Shown: positions 8,352 through 16,880, numbered from the stretch's first letter. The stretch is 64,000 bases of DNA from Sphingomonas sp. AP4-R1 (GCF_013113735.1 NZ_CP053346.1:1564001-1628000), one strand, 5' to 3'. Made by a program: numbers and translations. Notes: generated by a model not told the origin, from the letters alone.

Positions 8352-10155
8352 GGCGCACATCGCGCTCGTCGCCGCGCTTCTGGCCGGCGGCGCGCTGATC
8401 GCGCCCGCGATCGGGCAGCAATCGCCCGAATCGCTGCTGCCGCCGGGCTTCAACAGCCCACCGCCACCGGCCCCGGCCGCACCATCCGCTCCCGCCGCGC
8501 CCGCGTCGAGAGGAAGCGCGCCTGCGGCCGCGTCGCCCGCGCCGTTGCTGCCGGATGCCCCCGCCGCGCCGCCGACGGAGCTGCCGCTGGACGGCATGGC
8601 CAATGCGTCCGATGCCGCGCCGCCGCCCCCGCCCGAGGAATTGCCCCCGGCCGCGCGCCGCCCGCTCGACCGGATCGGGATCGACGCCGGCTATGGCGCG
8701 CAGGCGTTCGGCGAAGTGGACGGGCGCTACCTCACCACGCTGATGCGGCTGGTGCAGACGCCGATCGCGTCGCGCTGGGCGGAGATCATGCTGCGGCGGA
8801 TGCTGCTCGCGCCGACGCCGGCCCCCGCGGGCGAGGGCGATGCGGACTGGGTGGCGGATCGCGCCGCGCTTCTGCTGCGGATGGGCGAGGCGGATGCCGC
8901 GCGCGTGCTGGTCCAGGGCGTCGACGTCGAGAATTTCAGCCCGCGCCTGCGCCGCGTGGCGATGCAGACGGCGCTCGCCACGAGCGATCCGGCGGGGCTT
9001 TGCCCGCTGCCGAACGGGGCGGAGACGATCGGCAGCCAGCCGATCTGGCCGATGGTGCGCGCGATGTGCGCGGCGATGTCGGGCGATCTCGCCACCGCCA
9101 ACGCCACGATCGGCCGTGCGCCGCCCGGCGATCCGATCGATCATGCGCTGGCCGAGCGGATCGTGGGGGCGGGCGGCGGCGGCCGGCGCGCGGTGACGAT
9201 CGACTGGACGGCGGTGGATACGCTGACCGACTGGCGGTTCGGCCTGGCGACCGCGCTGAACCTGATCATCCCGCAGGCTCTGCTGGATGCGGCACCGGCC
9301 TGGTTTCAGGGCTGGCTGGCGCGTGCGCCGATGCTGGCGGCGGCCGACCGGGTCGCGCCCGCGCGCGCGGCGGCGGTGCTGGGCACGGTCTCGTCGAGCG
9401 AACTGGTCGATCTCTATGGCCGGGTGATGGACGAGGCGGGTGATGTCGATACGCAGAGCCCGTCCGGCCGCCTGCGCGCCGCCTATCGCGGCGACGACGA
9501 TGCCGCGCGTCTGACGGCGATGCATGCCTTGTGGGACAAGGGCGTGGGCGATGCCGAGCCGACCGAGCGCGATCGTTATGCTTCGCTGATCACGACGGCG
9601 CGGGCGGCGGGGCGGATCACGCCTTCCTCCGATCGTGAGGATGATCTGGCGAACCTGCTGGGATCGATGTTTTCGGCCGGGCTCGACACGCAGGCCAATC
9701 GCTGGGCCGGGGTGATCGGGCAGGCGAGCGGCGACGAGGCGGATCGCGCCTGGGCGATGATCGCGGTGGGCGCGCCGCGCCCAGGCGTGGCGATCGATGC
9801 CAAGCGCGTGCGCGCGATCGCCAAGGCGGCGGGCGACGACGGCAAGCACCGGGTGGCGATGCTGGTGGCGGCGCTGGCGGCGGAAGGGCGTCTGTCGTCG
9901 GCCGATGCCGCGCAGATCGCGCAGGATCTGGAGCTGCCGCTGTCGGCGCGCACCGCCTATGGCCGCGCGCTGGATCGGGCGGTGACGGACAATCAGCCGG
10001 GCACGGTGGCGATGCTGGTGGCGACCGGCATGCAGACGCCCGCGTGGAGCGGCGTGGCGCCGGCGGATTTCTATCGGATGATCGGGGCGCTGCGGGCGGT
10101 CGGGCTGGATGGCGAAGCGCGGATGATCGCCGCCGAGGCCATGACGCGGTTATGA
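8335..10155 (+). CDS. large exported protein of unknown function
   Basis: This 606-residue protein starts with a signal peptide (HIALVAALLAGGALIAPAIGQ). A Pro/Ala-rich low-complexity linker of about 70 residues follows, then a long helical, Ala-rich body that looks like a solenoid, possibly TPR-like. I recognise no catalytic motif. The ATG at 8335 lies inside the end of the preceding small membrane-protein gene, and the stop overlaps the xerD start by four bases (ATGA). A role linked to the envelope is plausible from the signal peptide alone; no specific function can be given. Confidence 0.75.
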   Translation: MKRPSKAHIALVAALLAGGALIAPAIGQQSPESLLPPGFNSPPPPAPAAPSAPAAPASRGSAPAAASPAPLLPDAPAAPPTELPLDGMANASDAAPPPPPEELPPAARRPLDRIGIDAGYGAQAFGEVDGRYLTTLMRLVQTPIASRWAEIMLRRMLLAPTPAPAGEGDADWVADRAALLLRMGEADAARVLVQGVDVENFSPRLRRVAMQTALATSDPAGLCPLPNGAETIGSQPIWPMVRAMCAAMSGDLATANATIGRAPPGDPIDHALAERIVGAGGGGRRAVTIDWTAVDTLTDWRFGLATALNLIIPQALLDAAPAWFQGWLARAPMLAAADRVAPARAAAVLGTVSSSELVDLYGRVMDEAGDVDTQSPSGRLRAAYRGDDDAARLTAMHALWDKGVGDAEPTERDRYASLITTARAAGRITPSSDREDDLANLLGSMFSAGLDTQANRWAGVIGQASGDEADRAWAMIAVGAPRPGVAIDAKRVRAIAKAAGDDGKHRVAMLVAALAAEGRLSSADAAQIAQDLELPLSARTAYGRALDRAVTDNQPGTVAMLVATGMQTPAWSGVAPADFYRMIGALRAVGLDGEARMIAAEAMTRL

Positions 10156-11054
10156 CCGAGGCTGCTGACAGGCAGCTGATCGATCGCTTTCTGGAGATGC
10201 TCGCGGCCGAGGCTGGGGCCGCGCGCAATACGCTGATGGCCTATCGTACCGATCTGGAGGGGGCTTCGGCGCATCTGGAAGGGCGATTGGGCAGCGCCGA
10301 TGCCGCGGCTCTGCAGGGGCTGGCGGAGGAGTGGATGCCGCTGGCCCGCTCGACCGTGGCGCGGAAGTCCTCGGCCCTGCGGCGCTTCTTCGGCTTTCTG
10401 GCGGAAGAAGGCCTGCGGGCGGACGATCCCTCGGAGGCTCTGCCCCGGCCGGGTGCGGCGCGGTCCCTGCCCAAGGTGCTGGGGCATGAGGATGTCGATC
10501 GGCTGTTCGCGGCGATCGACGCGCGGCTGGCGGCGATGCCGACGCCCAATGCGCTGCGTCTCTCCGCTTTGTTCGAGCTGCTTTATGGGTCCGGGCTGCG
10601 CGCGACCGAACTGGTGTCGCTGCCGCGCAACGTGATGCGGGGGGACCAGCCCTTCCTGATCCTGAAGGGCAAGGGCGGGCGTGAGCGGCTGGTGCCGCTC
10701 TCCGATCGTGCGCGCGCGGCGGTAGCGGCTTACGTGGCGACGCTGCCGCCGGGCGGGCTGTGGCTGTTCCCCTCGGGCAAGACCCATCTCAGCCGGGTGC
10801 GGCTGTATCAGCTGGTGCGCGAGCTGGCGGGCGAGGCGGGGATAGCGCCCGACCGGATCAGCCCGCACGTGCTGCGCCACGCCTTCGCGACGCATTTGCT
10901 GGAGGGGGGCGCGGATCTGCGCGCGCTGCAGACGATGCTGGGCCATGCCGATATCGCGACCACGCAGATCTATACGCATGTGGATAGCCGGCGACTGGTG
11001 GAGCTGGTCAATGCGCGCCATCCGCTGGCGGATCGGGGGCGGGTGGATTCCTAG
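10152..11054 (+). CDS. xerD: site-specific tyrosine recombinase XerD
   Basis: XerD, with XerC and FtsK, resolves chromosome dimers at dif. The 300-residue protein has an N-terminal SAM-like core-binding domain (about 1-100) and a C-terminal catalytic domain. The catalytic residues are visible: Arg150 (GSGLRATEL), Lys174 (KGKGGRERL), His239 and Arg242 (SPHVLRHAF), His265 (LGHADI) and Tyr274 (IYTHV). The length and its position just before accA match the chromosomal XerD of alphaproteobacteria rather than a phage or island integrase. Its start overlaps the preceding stop. Confidence 0.93.
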   Translation: MTEAADRQLIDRFLEMLAAEAGAARNTLMAYRTDLEGASAHLEGRLGSADAAALQGLAEEWMPLARSTVARKSSALRRFFGFLAEEGLRADDPSEALPRPGAARSLPKVLGHEDVDRLFAAIDARLAAMPTPNALRLSALFELLYGSGLRATELVSLPRNVMRGDQPFLILKGKGGRERLVPLSDRARAAVAAYVATLPPGGLWLFPSGKTHLSRVRLYQLVRELAGEAGIAPDRISPHVLRHAFATHLLEGGADLRALQTMLGHADIATTQIYTHVDSRRLVELVNARHPLADRGRVDS

Positions 11055-11065
11055 CGCCTCTCCAC

Positions 11066-11163
11066 CTCCGTTCATGCTGAGCCTGTCGAAGCACTGTCCT
11101 TGCTTCTCCGCTGCCTTGGAAAAGAGAAGGACGGCCCCTTCGACAGGCTCAGGGCGAACGGAG
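11066..11163. repeat. dispersed inverted repeat (TGAGCCTGTCGAAG type)
   Basis: Arms CTCCGTTCATGCTGAGCCTGTCGAAG (left, about 11066-11091) and their near-complement ending GGGCGAACGGAG (right, to 11163) flank a ~46-base loop. This is one of six copies in the window of a repeat with the GTTCGTGCTGAGC core. It occupies the xerD-accA gap. Confidence 0.8.
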
Positions 11164-11229
11164 CGGGTGGGGCCTTGGAAGGCCGCGAACATTGACGGGC
11201 GCGCCGGCTGTCCCTAACCGCCCGGCCTT

Positions 11230-12174
11230 ATGGTCGCCTTCCTCGATTTCGAGAAACCGGTCGCCGAGCTGCGCGCACGTATCGACGAGCTGCGCGAGAC
11301 GGCGGACGCCAACTCCACCCTGAAGATCGACGCCGAAGTCGCGAAACTGCAGCAGCAGTCCGACAAGGCGCTGCGCGATCTCTATGCCAAGCTCACGCCC
11401 TGGCAGAAGACGCAGGTGGCCCGCCATCAGGAGCGGCCCCACTTCAAGGATTATGTCGCCGGAATCGCGAGCGATTTCATGGTGCTGGCGGGCGACCGCG
11501 CTTTCTCCGACGATCAGGCGATCATCGGCGGGCTCGCGCGCATCGGCGGGCGCCGGGTGATGCTGATCGGCCATGAGAAGGGCGATGATACGGCCAGCCG
11601 CATCCGCCACAATTTCGGCATGGCCAAGCCCGAAGGCTATCGCAAGGCGATCCGCCTGATGCAGCTGGCCGAGCGATTCGGCCTGCCGGTGGTGACGCTC
11701 GTGGATACGGCGGGCGCCTTCCCCGGCGTGCAGGCGGAGGAGCGCGGCCAGGCCGAGGCGATCGCGCGCTCGACCGAAATGTGCCTGGAACTGAAGGTGC
11801 CGATCGTCGCGGTGATCGTGGGCGAGGGCGGCTCGGGCGGTGCCGTGGCGCTGGCGGGCGCGAATCGCGTGCTGATGTTCGAGCATGCCATCTATTCGGT
11901 GATCTCGCCCGAGGGCGCGTCCTCGATCCTGTGGCGCACCGCCGATCGCGCGGCGGACGCGGCCGAGGCGATGAAGATCACCGCGCAGGATCTGGAGAAG
12001 CTGGGCGTGGTCGACCGGATCGTGCCCGAGCCCGTGGGCGGCGCGCATCGCGACCGGCCCGCCGCCATCGCCGCGCTGGGCGCCGCGATCGGCGAGGAAC
12101 TCGCGACGCTGGAGGCGATGTCCCCGGCCGAGCTGCTGCGCGCGCGGCGGGACAAGTTCCTGGCGATAGGCTGA
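11230..12174 (+). CDS. accA: acetyl-CoA carboxylase carboxyltransferase subunit alpha
   Basis: AccA with AccD moves the carboxyl group from biotin to acetyl-CoA, giving malonyl-CoA for fatty-acid synthesis. The 314-residue length is typical. The N-terminal helical region ([17 protein letters not shown]) leads into the crotonase-like carboxyltransferase fold with [33 protein letters not shown] and [11 protein letters not shown]. The ATG at 11230 matches the family start. The gene appears to be monocistronic, flanked by a repeat upstream and a terminator downstream. Confidence 0.97.
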   Translation: MVAFLDFEKPVAELRARIDELRETADANSTLKIDAEVAKLQQQSDKALRDLYAKLTPWQKTQVARHQERPHFKDYVAGIASDFMVLAGDRAFSDDQAIIGGLARIGGRRVMLIGHEKGDDTASRIRHNFGMAKPEGYRKAIRLMQLAERFGLPVVTLVDTAGAFPGVQAEERGQAEAIARSTEMCLELKVPIVAVIVGEGGSGGAVALAGANRVLMFEHAIYSVISPEGASSILWRTADRAADAAEAMKITAQDLEKLGVVDRIVPEPVGGAHRDRPAAIAALGAAIGEELATLEAMSPAELLRARRDKFLAIG

Positions 12175-12260
12175 AGACAGGCCAAGGTTTTACGGATGCT
12201 CGCCGCACTCCTGCGTTCGCAGGAATGCGGTGGAGGGTGCGCCCGCCGTTTCGACGTGGC

Positions 12261-12298
12261 AAAAAGAAAGGGCCGACGCGGTTTCCCGCGCCGGCCCT
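12261..12298 (-). terminator. intrinsic terminator of the flp pilin gene
   Basis: A 13-bp stem (AGGGCCGACGCGG at 12269-12281 with CCGCGCCGGCCCT at 12286-12298, one mismatch, TTTC loop) is followed on the minus strand by TTTCTTTTT. It ends 27 bases past the minus-strand pilin stop. It lies tail-to-tail with accA and may also stop transcripts coming from that side. Confidence 0.8.
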
Positions 12299-12324
12299 CT
12301 TTCCGTTCAGAAGATCAGAGGATC

Positions 12325-12492
12325 TTACTGAGCGTTCATGTTGTTCGAGACGTTGCTGAAGGTGTTCTTCAGCTTCGTGCCGAGCGTGGACATCGCGCCG
12401 ATGGCGGCGACGGCGATCAGGGCCGCGATCAGGCCGTATTCAATGGCGGTCGCGCCCTTGCTGTTCTTCAGGAAGTTACGGATCTTCATCAT
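12325..12492 (-). CDS. flp: Flp family type IVb pilin
   Basis: This 55-residue Flp/Fap pilin has a short basic leader (MMKIRNFLKNSKG). The processing region ATAIEYGLIAALIAVA carries the conserved Glu and Tyr of Flp pilins (the EY pair), followed by one hydrophobic helix and a polar C-terminus (NVSNNMNAQ). Prepilin peptidase would cut after the Gly before ATAIEYG. A GAGGAG ribosome site seven bases before ATG 12492 supports this start. No tad/cpa secretion genes are adjacent, so assembly must rely on genes elsewhere. A strong intrinsic terminator follows. Confidence 0.92.
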   Translation of the reverse strand: MMKIRNFLKNSKGATAIEYGLIAALIAVAAIGAMSTLGTKLKNTFSNVSNNMNAQ

Positions 12493-12639
12493 ATCATTGC
12501 TCCTCGCAAGCCCATGTACCGAATCGATGTCTGCCTTGACCCGCCAGCCCCCGGCTCATCGTGACAGCGATGACCCCTATAGGGAGGCAGGGGTTTCCGA
12601 ACATTTAATGCTAAGAAAGTTTGCGGCTGCCGCCCGGTG

Positions 12640-12822
12640 TCAGGAATTGGGCGTGACGGCGGCGACCTTGTTGGACATGTTGCCCCACAGATTTCCGGTC
12701 GCCCCGCCCACGCTGGAGATGCCGGCCACGATCGCGATCACGATCAGCGAGACGATCAATCCATATTCGATCGCGGTCGCCCCGCGCGCATCGCGCCACA
12801 GCTTCCGTCCCAGCCTGACCAT
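12640..12822 (-). CDS. second Flp family type IVb pilin
   Basis: This 60-residue paralogue of the pilin at 12325 shows a basic leader (MVRLGRKLWRDARG), the processing region ATAIEYGLIVSLIVIAIVAG with the EY pair, and a distinct C-terminal tail (NLWGNMSNKVAAVTPNS). It lies upstream of the first pilin on the same strand with a 147-base gap. The longer, sequence-different tail suggests a minor or alternative pilin rather than a recent duplicate (inference). Its start is divergent from mutT, 38 bases away. Confidence 0.85.
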   Translation of the reverse strand: MVRLGRKLWRDARGATAIEYGLIVSLIVIAIVAGISSVGGATGNLWGNMSNKVAAVTPNS

Positions 12823-12860
12823 GCCTATGCCCGTATTCCGTTCATGCAGGGCGCTTCGTA

Positions 12861-13286
12861 ATGATCCCGAGTAAAGAAAGCTTTTCGGCCGATCGGCTGC
12901 TGGTGGTGGCCGCCGCGATGGTGGATGCGGACGGCCGCGTGCTGGTGCAGCGTCGGCCCGAGGGCAAGCCGATGGCGGGCCTGTGGGAATTTCCCGGCGG
13001 CAAGGTGGAGCCGGGCGAGACGCCCGAATCGGCTTTGGTGCGCGAACTGGCCGAGGAACTGGGAATCGAGACGTGGGACAGCTGCCTCGCGCCCGCCGCC
13101 TTCGCCAGCGAGCCGCTGGGCGGCCGCCACCTGATCCTGCTGCTCTACGTGTGTCGCAAATGGCGCGGCATCCCGCAGCCGCTCCACTGCCCGGAACTGC
13201 GCTGGGTGCGGCCGATCGACCTGCACGGGCTGGAGATGCCACCGGCGGATCGGCCGCTGATCGGGCTGCTGGAAGCGCTTTTGTGA
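12861..13286 (+). CDS. mutT: 8-oxo-dGTP diphosphatase MutT (Nudix)
   Basis: MutT hydrolyses oxidised dGTP and so prevents A:T to C:G transversions. The 141-residue protein carries a full Nudix box, GGKVEPGETPESALVRELAE then ELG, at about residues 46-68. It is preceded by the nucleotide-contact region VLVQRRPEGKPMAGLWEFP, which is highly typical of MutT proper. The C-terminal ELRWVRPIDL also fits. It appears to be a single-gene transcript, and a large hairpin lies 20 bases after the stop. Confidence 0.92.
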   Translation: MIPSKESFSADRLLVVAAAMVDADGRVLVQRRPEGKPMAGLWEFPGGKVEPGETPESALVRELAEELGIETWDSCLAPAAFASEPLGGRHLILLLYVCRKWRGIPQPLHCPELRWVRPIDLHGLEMPPADRPLIGLLEALL

Positions 13287-13305
13287 GAATGCGCCTGTCG
13301 GCGCA

Positions 13306-13391
13306 GGGCGGCACCGGCCCGCTCCCCCACCCGACCTCCCAATCAGCTTACTCTGTGGGAGGTCGGGTGGGGGAGCGGGCCGGTGCCGCCC
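13306..13391. repeat. perfect 36-bp inverted repeat (large hairpin)
   Basis: The 36 bases at 13306-13341 are an exact reverse complement of 13356-13391, with a 14-base loop (ATCAGCTTACTCTG). The arms are rich in CCCCCACCCGACC. It lies between mutT (+) and the convergent methyltransferase gene (-), so it may end both transcripts; no T-tract is present. It belongs to a different repeat family from the GTTCGTGCTGAGC copies. Confidence 0.85.
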
Positions 13392-13415
13392 CGGTTCAGC
13401 AAAGCTGAACCGGCA

Positions 13416-14279
13416 CTAGGACGTGGCCTTGAGCGCAGCGGCGAGGCTGGCTGTGGCCGATCCGCGCCTGGCGGGCTGCGGCTGATTGGGGCCGGGAGCC
13501 CAGCCGGTGAGGAACATCAGCGTGAAGCGCTCGCGCGTGCGGCCGTCGGGATCGGCGCGTTCGGCGAACAGGCGGGCGATCTCGGCCAGGCGCGCGCGGC
13601 CGAGCGCGGGCGGATGCTGGCCCGACAGCTGGTTGCCCGCTGCCATGCCGCGCAGATCGGCCATCAGGCGCAAAGGCGAGCCGTAGCGTACGTCCATCGC
13701 CTCGCTGTCCGCCACGGGCAACACGAAGCCCGCGCGCATCAGCAGGTCTCCGGCGGCGGGCACGTCGATCTGGGGATGGAAGCGCTGGGGCATCGCGCCG
13801 TCCGCCGCGGCATCGGCGGCGCGCACGACATCGCGCAGGGTGGACAGGCTGCCGGCGCCGAGGAAGGCGGCGAGCAGCAGCCCGTCGGGCTTCAGCACAT
13901 GGCGGCACTGGATGAGCGCGCCGGGCAGATCGTTGACCGTGTCCAGCACGCCCGCCGAAATGACGAGATCGAAGCTGGCGGGGGCGAAGGGCAGGCGATC
14001 CTCGTCGCATTGCACGCCGCCCGCCGCCGAGGCGAAGCGCGCGCCCGCATCGGCGGGGGTCACTTCGATGCCGCGCGCGCGCAGTTCGCGGGTGAGCGTG
14101 CCGTCCGCGCAGCCGAGATCCAGCGCAGTCCTGATCGGACGGGTGACGAAATCGAGCCGATCGAGCAGGCCCTCGATCATCGCCTCGCGCAGGAAGGCGT
14201 GGTCGGCGAAGTTCGGGGCGGCACGATCGCGGCGGAGGGCGCGCAGATGGCGGTCGAAAATGTCGGGAGGGTAGGTCAC
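13416..14279 (-). CDS. BioC/NDUFAF5-like SAM-dependent methyltransferase family protein
   Basis: This 287-residue protein has a class I methyltransferase Rossmann domain: motif I ALDLGCADGTLTREL at about residue 50, then LPFAPASFDLVISAGVLDTV and HVLKPDGLLLAAFLG. Its N-terminus (PDIFDRHLRALRRDRAAPNF) closely resembles the NDUFAF5/BioC-like group common in alphaproteobacteria. The eukaryotic relatives hydroxylate an arginine of complex I rather than methylate, so either role is possible. The C-terminal FTLMFLTGWAPGPNQPQP is typical of that group. It is divergent from comF. Confidence 0.82.
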   Translation of the reverse strand: MTYPPDIFDRHLRALRRDRAAPNFADHAFLREAMIEGLLDRLDFVTRPIRTALDLGCADGTLTRELRARGIEVTPADAGARFASAAGGVQCDEDRLPFAPASFDLVISAGVLDTVNDLPGALIQCRHVLKPDGLLLAAFLGAGSLSTLRDVVRAADAAADGAMPQRFHPQIDVPAAGDLLMRAGFVLPVADSEAMDVRYGSPLRLMADLRGMAAGNQLSGQHPPALGRARLAEIARLFAERADPDGRTRERFTLMFLTGWAPGPNQPQPARRGSATASLAAALKATS

Positions 14280-14350
14280 GCGCGCGCTTGTGCGCCCGGC
14301 CGGGGGCGCGGCACAAGAGCGGGATGGGGATTCGGGGCTTTTCCGAAAGC

Positions 14351-14481
14351 GGTTCGTGCTGAGCGTGTCGGGCGACTGTTTTTCTTCTCCCGCAGGGTGG
14401 GAAAGGTGAGAACGGCACCCTTCGACTGCCTGCTAAGGCAGGCGCTCAGGACAGGCTTCGACAGGCTCAGTGCGAACGGGG
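14351..14481. repeat. dispersed inverted repeat, composite copy
   Basis: GGTTCGTGCTGAGCGTGTCG begins the left side, and GCTTCGACAGGCTCAGTGCG ends the right side just before comF. The right side contains an insertion, CTGCCTGCTAAGGCAGG, itself a small palindrome, plus a partial second copy of GCTCAGGACAGG. The copy at 21647 carries a near-identical insert. Confidence 0.7.
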
Positions 14482-14487
14482 TTGGGG

Positions 14488-15249
14488 ATGTCGGTTCAGC
14501 TTCAACACGTGTCCCGTGCCCTGCTCCGCCGCGTGGTGGACTACGCCCTCCCGCCGCGCTGTCCCGGCTGCGGGGTGATCGTGGCGGACGATCATGCTTT
14601 CTGCCTCCCCTGCTGGCAGGCGCTGGATTTCCTCGGTGGGCCGGCCTGCGCGGTCTGCGCCGAGCCGCTGGAGCTGGCGTTGCATGCCGATTCGCGCTGC
14701 GGGGCGTGCCTCGCCGATCCGCCGCCGTTCGATCGGCTGCGCGCGGGCGTCGCCTATGGGCCGATCGCGCGCGCCCTGGCGCTGAAGCTCAAGCATGGCG
14801 GCCGGGCGGGAATCGCGCGGACGATGGCGCGGCTGATGGCGCGCGCGGTGGGACCGCAGGAGGCGGGCGTGCTGATCGTGCCGGTGCCGCTCCACCGGCG
14901 GCGGCTGTGGTGGCGGGGCTATAACCAGTCGGCGCTGATCGCCCGCGCTCTGGCCATGCAGGTGGGCGGCACGGTCGCGATCGATGCGCTGCGGAGGACG
15001 AAGCGCACGCCCCTGCTGCGCGGGCTGGGGCCGGTGGCGCGCAGGCGGGCCGTGTCGGGTGCGTTCGCGGTGGATCCCTCGGCCAAGGCGCGCGTGAAGG
15101 GCGCGCGCATCCTGCTGGTGGACGATGTCTATACGACCGGGGCGACCGTCGTGGGGTGCGCGAAGGCGCTGAAGCGCGCGGGAGCGGCGGAGGTCTCGAT
15201 CGCCTGCTGGGCGCGGGTGGTGAAGGGCCGGGATGAGACGGAAGCGTGA
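14488..15249 (+). CDS. comF: ComF family protein (phosphoribosyltransferase domain)
   Basis: This 253-residue ComF-like protein is a cytoplasmic competence/DNA-processing protein in naturally transformable bacteria. The N-terminal zinc-finger-like Cys pairs (CPGCG, CLPC, CAVC, CGAC) span roughly residues 21-75. The C-terminal phosphoribosyltransferase domain has VPVPLHRRRLWWRGYNQS and the PRPP loop ILLVDDVYTTGATV. The ATG at 14488 follows GGGGTTGGGG; a GTG at 14470 lies inside the repeat and was not chosen. It is followed by grxC after 58 bases. Confidence 0.9.
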   Translation: MSVQLQHVSRALLRRVVDYALPPRCPGCGVIVADDHAFCLPCWQALDFLGGPACAVCAEPLELALHADSRCGACLADPPPFDRLRAGVAYGPIARALALKLKHGGRAGIARTMARLMARAVGPQEAGVLIVPVPLHRRRLWWRGYNQSALIARALAMQVGGTVAIDALRRTKRTPLLRGLGPVARRRAVSGAFAVDPSAKARVKGARILLVDDVYTTGATVVGCAKALKRAGAAEVSIACWARVVKGRDETEA

Positions 15250-15307
15250 CGATCCGTTGACAATCGGGCCTGCGCTCATAGGTCGTGGGGCCATCAGGAG
15301 CGTGCGC

Positions 15308-15565
15308 ATGGCCAAGGTCGAAATCTACACGAAAATGTTCTGCGGCTATTGTTCGCGGGCCAAGCAGTTGCTGACGGCCAAGGGCGTCGACTTCGAGGAA
15401 TATGACATCACGATGGGCGGCCCCAAGCGCGGCGAGATGCTGGATCGCGCACCGGGCAGCACCACCGTGCCGCAGATCTTCATCGACGACGCGCATGTCG
15501 GCGGATCGGACGATCTCGCCGCGCTGGAGCGGGCGGGCAAGCTCGATCCCCTGCTCGGGCTCTGA
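15308..15565 (+). CDS. grxC: glutaredoxin 3
   Basis: This 85-residue dithiol glutaredoxin reduces protein and GSH-mixed disulfides in the cytoplasm. The active site is C12-G-Y-C15, a variant of CPYC in which Gly replaces Pro. The GSH-binding elements TTVPQIFIDD (cis-Pro) and HVGGSDDLAALE are intact. ATG 15308 is the family start, and a TTGACA-like -35 (15257-15262) lies upstream. Its stop overlaps the start of the next gene by one base (TGATG), giving a grxC / nitrilase / DUF1178 operon common in alphaproteobacteria. Confidence 0.95.
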   Translation: MAKVEIYTKMFCGYCSRAKQLLTAKGVDFEEYDITMGGPKRGEMLDRAPGSTTVPQIFIDDAHVGGSDDLAALERAGKLDPLLGL

Positions 15566-16392
15566 TGCGCGCGGCGATCTTCCAGACGACGACCGGCATC
15601 GATCCGGCGCGGAATGCGGCCGCCCTGGTGGCGGCCGTGGCCGAGGCGAAGGCCGGCGGCGCGGACATGCTGTTCACGCCCGAGATGAGCGGGCTGATCG
15701 ATCGCGACCGCGCGCGGGGCGCCGCCTCGATCCGCGACGAAGCGGACGATCCCGCGCTGGCGGCGGTGCGCGAGGCGGCGGCCGAGGCCGGGATCTGGGT
15801 GCATCTGGGATCGCTGGCGCTGGCGGGCGGCGAGGGCGGCCGCTTCGTCAATCGCGGCTTCGTGATCGACGATACGGGCGCGATCCGCGCGCGCTACGAC
15901 AAGATCCATCTGTTCGACGTCGATCTGCCGACCGGCGAGAGCTGGCGCGAATCGGCGGCCTATGCGCCGGGCACGCGCGCGGTGGCGGTCGATACGCCGT
16001 GGGGGCGGTTGGGCCTTTCGATCTGCTATGACATGCGCTTCCCCGATCTCTATCGCGCGCTGAGCGATGCGGGCGCGACGATCCTCGCGGTGCCCGCCGC
16101 CTTCACCGTGCCGACGGGCAAGGCGCACTGGCATGTGCTGCTGCGCGCGCGCGCGATCGAGGCGGGCGCGTTCGTGGTCGCCGCCGCGCAGACCGGGCGG
16201 CACGAGGACGGGCGCGAGACCTATGGCCATTCGCTCGCGATCGATCCGTGGGGCGAGGTGGCGCTCGACATGGGCGAGCCGGCGGCATTGGGCTTCGTCG
16301 ATCTGGATCTGGGCCGCGTGGCCGATGTGCGCGGCCGCGTGCCCGCGCTCGCGCATCGGCGGGCGATCGGGCCGGTCGAGGTGGCGGCATGA
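15565..16392 (+). CDS. nitrilase-superfamily C-N hydrolase (NIT2-like amidase)
   Basis: This 275-residue carbon-nitrogen hydrolase shows the catalytic triad in context: Glu in LFTPEMSGL (about residue 40), Lys in RYDKIHLFDVD (about 112) and Cys in LSICYDMRFPDLYR (about 153). The RFPDLYR form is typical of the Nit1/Nit2 (omega-amidase or deaminated-glutathione amidase) branch. The link with glutaredoxin supports a role in glutathione repair, but this is inference. It overlaps grxC by one base and DUF1178 by four. Confidence 0.9.
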   Translation: MRAAIFQTTTGIDPARNAAALVAAVAEAKAGGADMLFTPEMSGLIDRDRARGAASIRDEADDPALAAVREAAAEAGIWVHLGSLALAGGEGGRFVNRGFVIDDTGAIRARYDKIHLFDVDLPTGESWRESAAYAPGTRAVAVDTPWGRLGLSICYDMRFPDLYRALSDAGATILAVPAAFTVPTGKAHWHVLLRARAIEAGAFVVAAAQTGRHEDGRETYGHSLAIDPWGEVALDMGEPAALGFVDLDLGRVADVRGRVPALAHRRAIGPVEVAA

Positions 16393-16862
16393 TCGTGTTC
16401 GATCTGCGCTGCGACGGCGGCCATGTGTTCGAGGCGTGGTTCGGCTCGACCGGCGATTATGAGGGGCAGCGGGATCGCGGCCTCGTCTCCTGCCCGATGT
16501 GCGGATCGGGCGAGGTGGACAAGGCGGTGATGGCGCCCAACGTGGGGCCGAAGGGCAATCAGCTGCCGGCGCCCGTGCGCGCGCCGGCCGCGCCCGTGTC
16601 GGTGCAGGGTGGCGGCCCGGCCCCGGCCGAGATCAAGGCGATGCTCACCGCGCTGGCGGAGGCCCAGGCCAAGGCGCTGGAAGGCAGCGAGCATGTCGGC
16701 AAGAGCTTCGCCAGGGAAGCGCGCGCGATCCACGAGGGCGACGCGCCCGAGCGCATCATCCACGGCGAAGCCACGCCGGATGAGGCGAGGGCGCTGGTGG
16801 AGGATGGCGTGCCGGTGGCGCCTCTGCCGTTCCCGGTCGTGCCGCCGGGGCGGCTGCAATAG
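16389..16862 (+). CDS. DUF1178 family protein
   Basis: This 157-residue protein begins with MIVFDLRCDGGHVFEAWFGS and has a CPMCGS pair near residue 37. Together these form the zinc-ribbon-like N-terminus of DUF1178. A Pro/Ala-rich linker follows, then the helical C-terminus with the conserved EHVGKSFAREARAIHEGDAP and IHGEATPDEA. Function is unknown; the family habitually follows the grxC-nitrilase pair. The start overlaps the previous stop by four bases (ATGA). Confidence 0.92.
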   Translation: MIVFDLRCDGGHVFEAWFGSTGDYEGQRDRGLVSCPMCGSGEVDKAVMAPNVGPKGNQLPAPVRAPAAPVSVQGGGPAPAEIKAMLTALAEAQAKALEGSEHVGKSFAREARAIHEGDAPERIIHGEATPDEARALVEDGVPVAPLPFPVVPPGRLQ

Positions 16863-16880
16863 GACATAAGGCTACCTTAA

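Noticed and set aside
10152-11054. Tyrosine recombinase as a possible island or phage integrase
   Set aside because: Its length, sequence style and position before accA match the chromosomal XerD, and no phage or att site is nearby.
11066-11163. Repeat after xerD as a dif-like recombination site
   Set aside because: Its arms are shared with five other intergenic copies, and it lacks the dif-type two 11-bp arms with a 6-bp centre.
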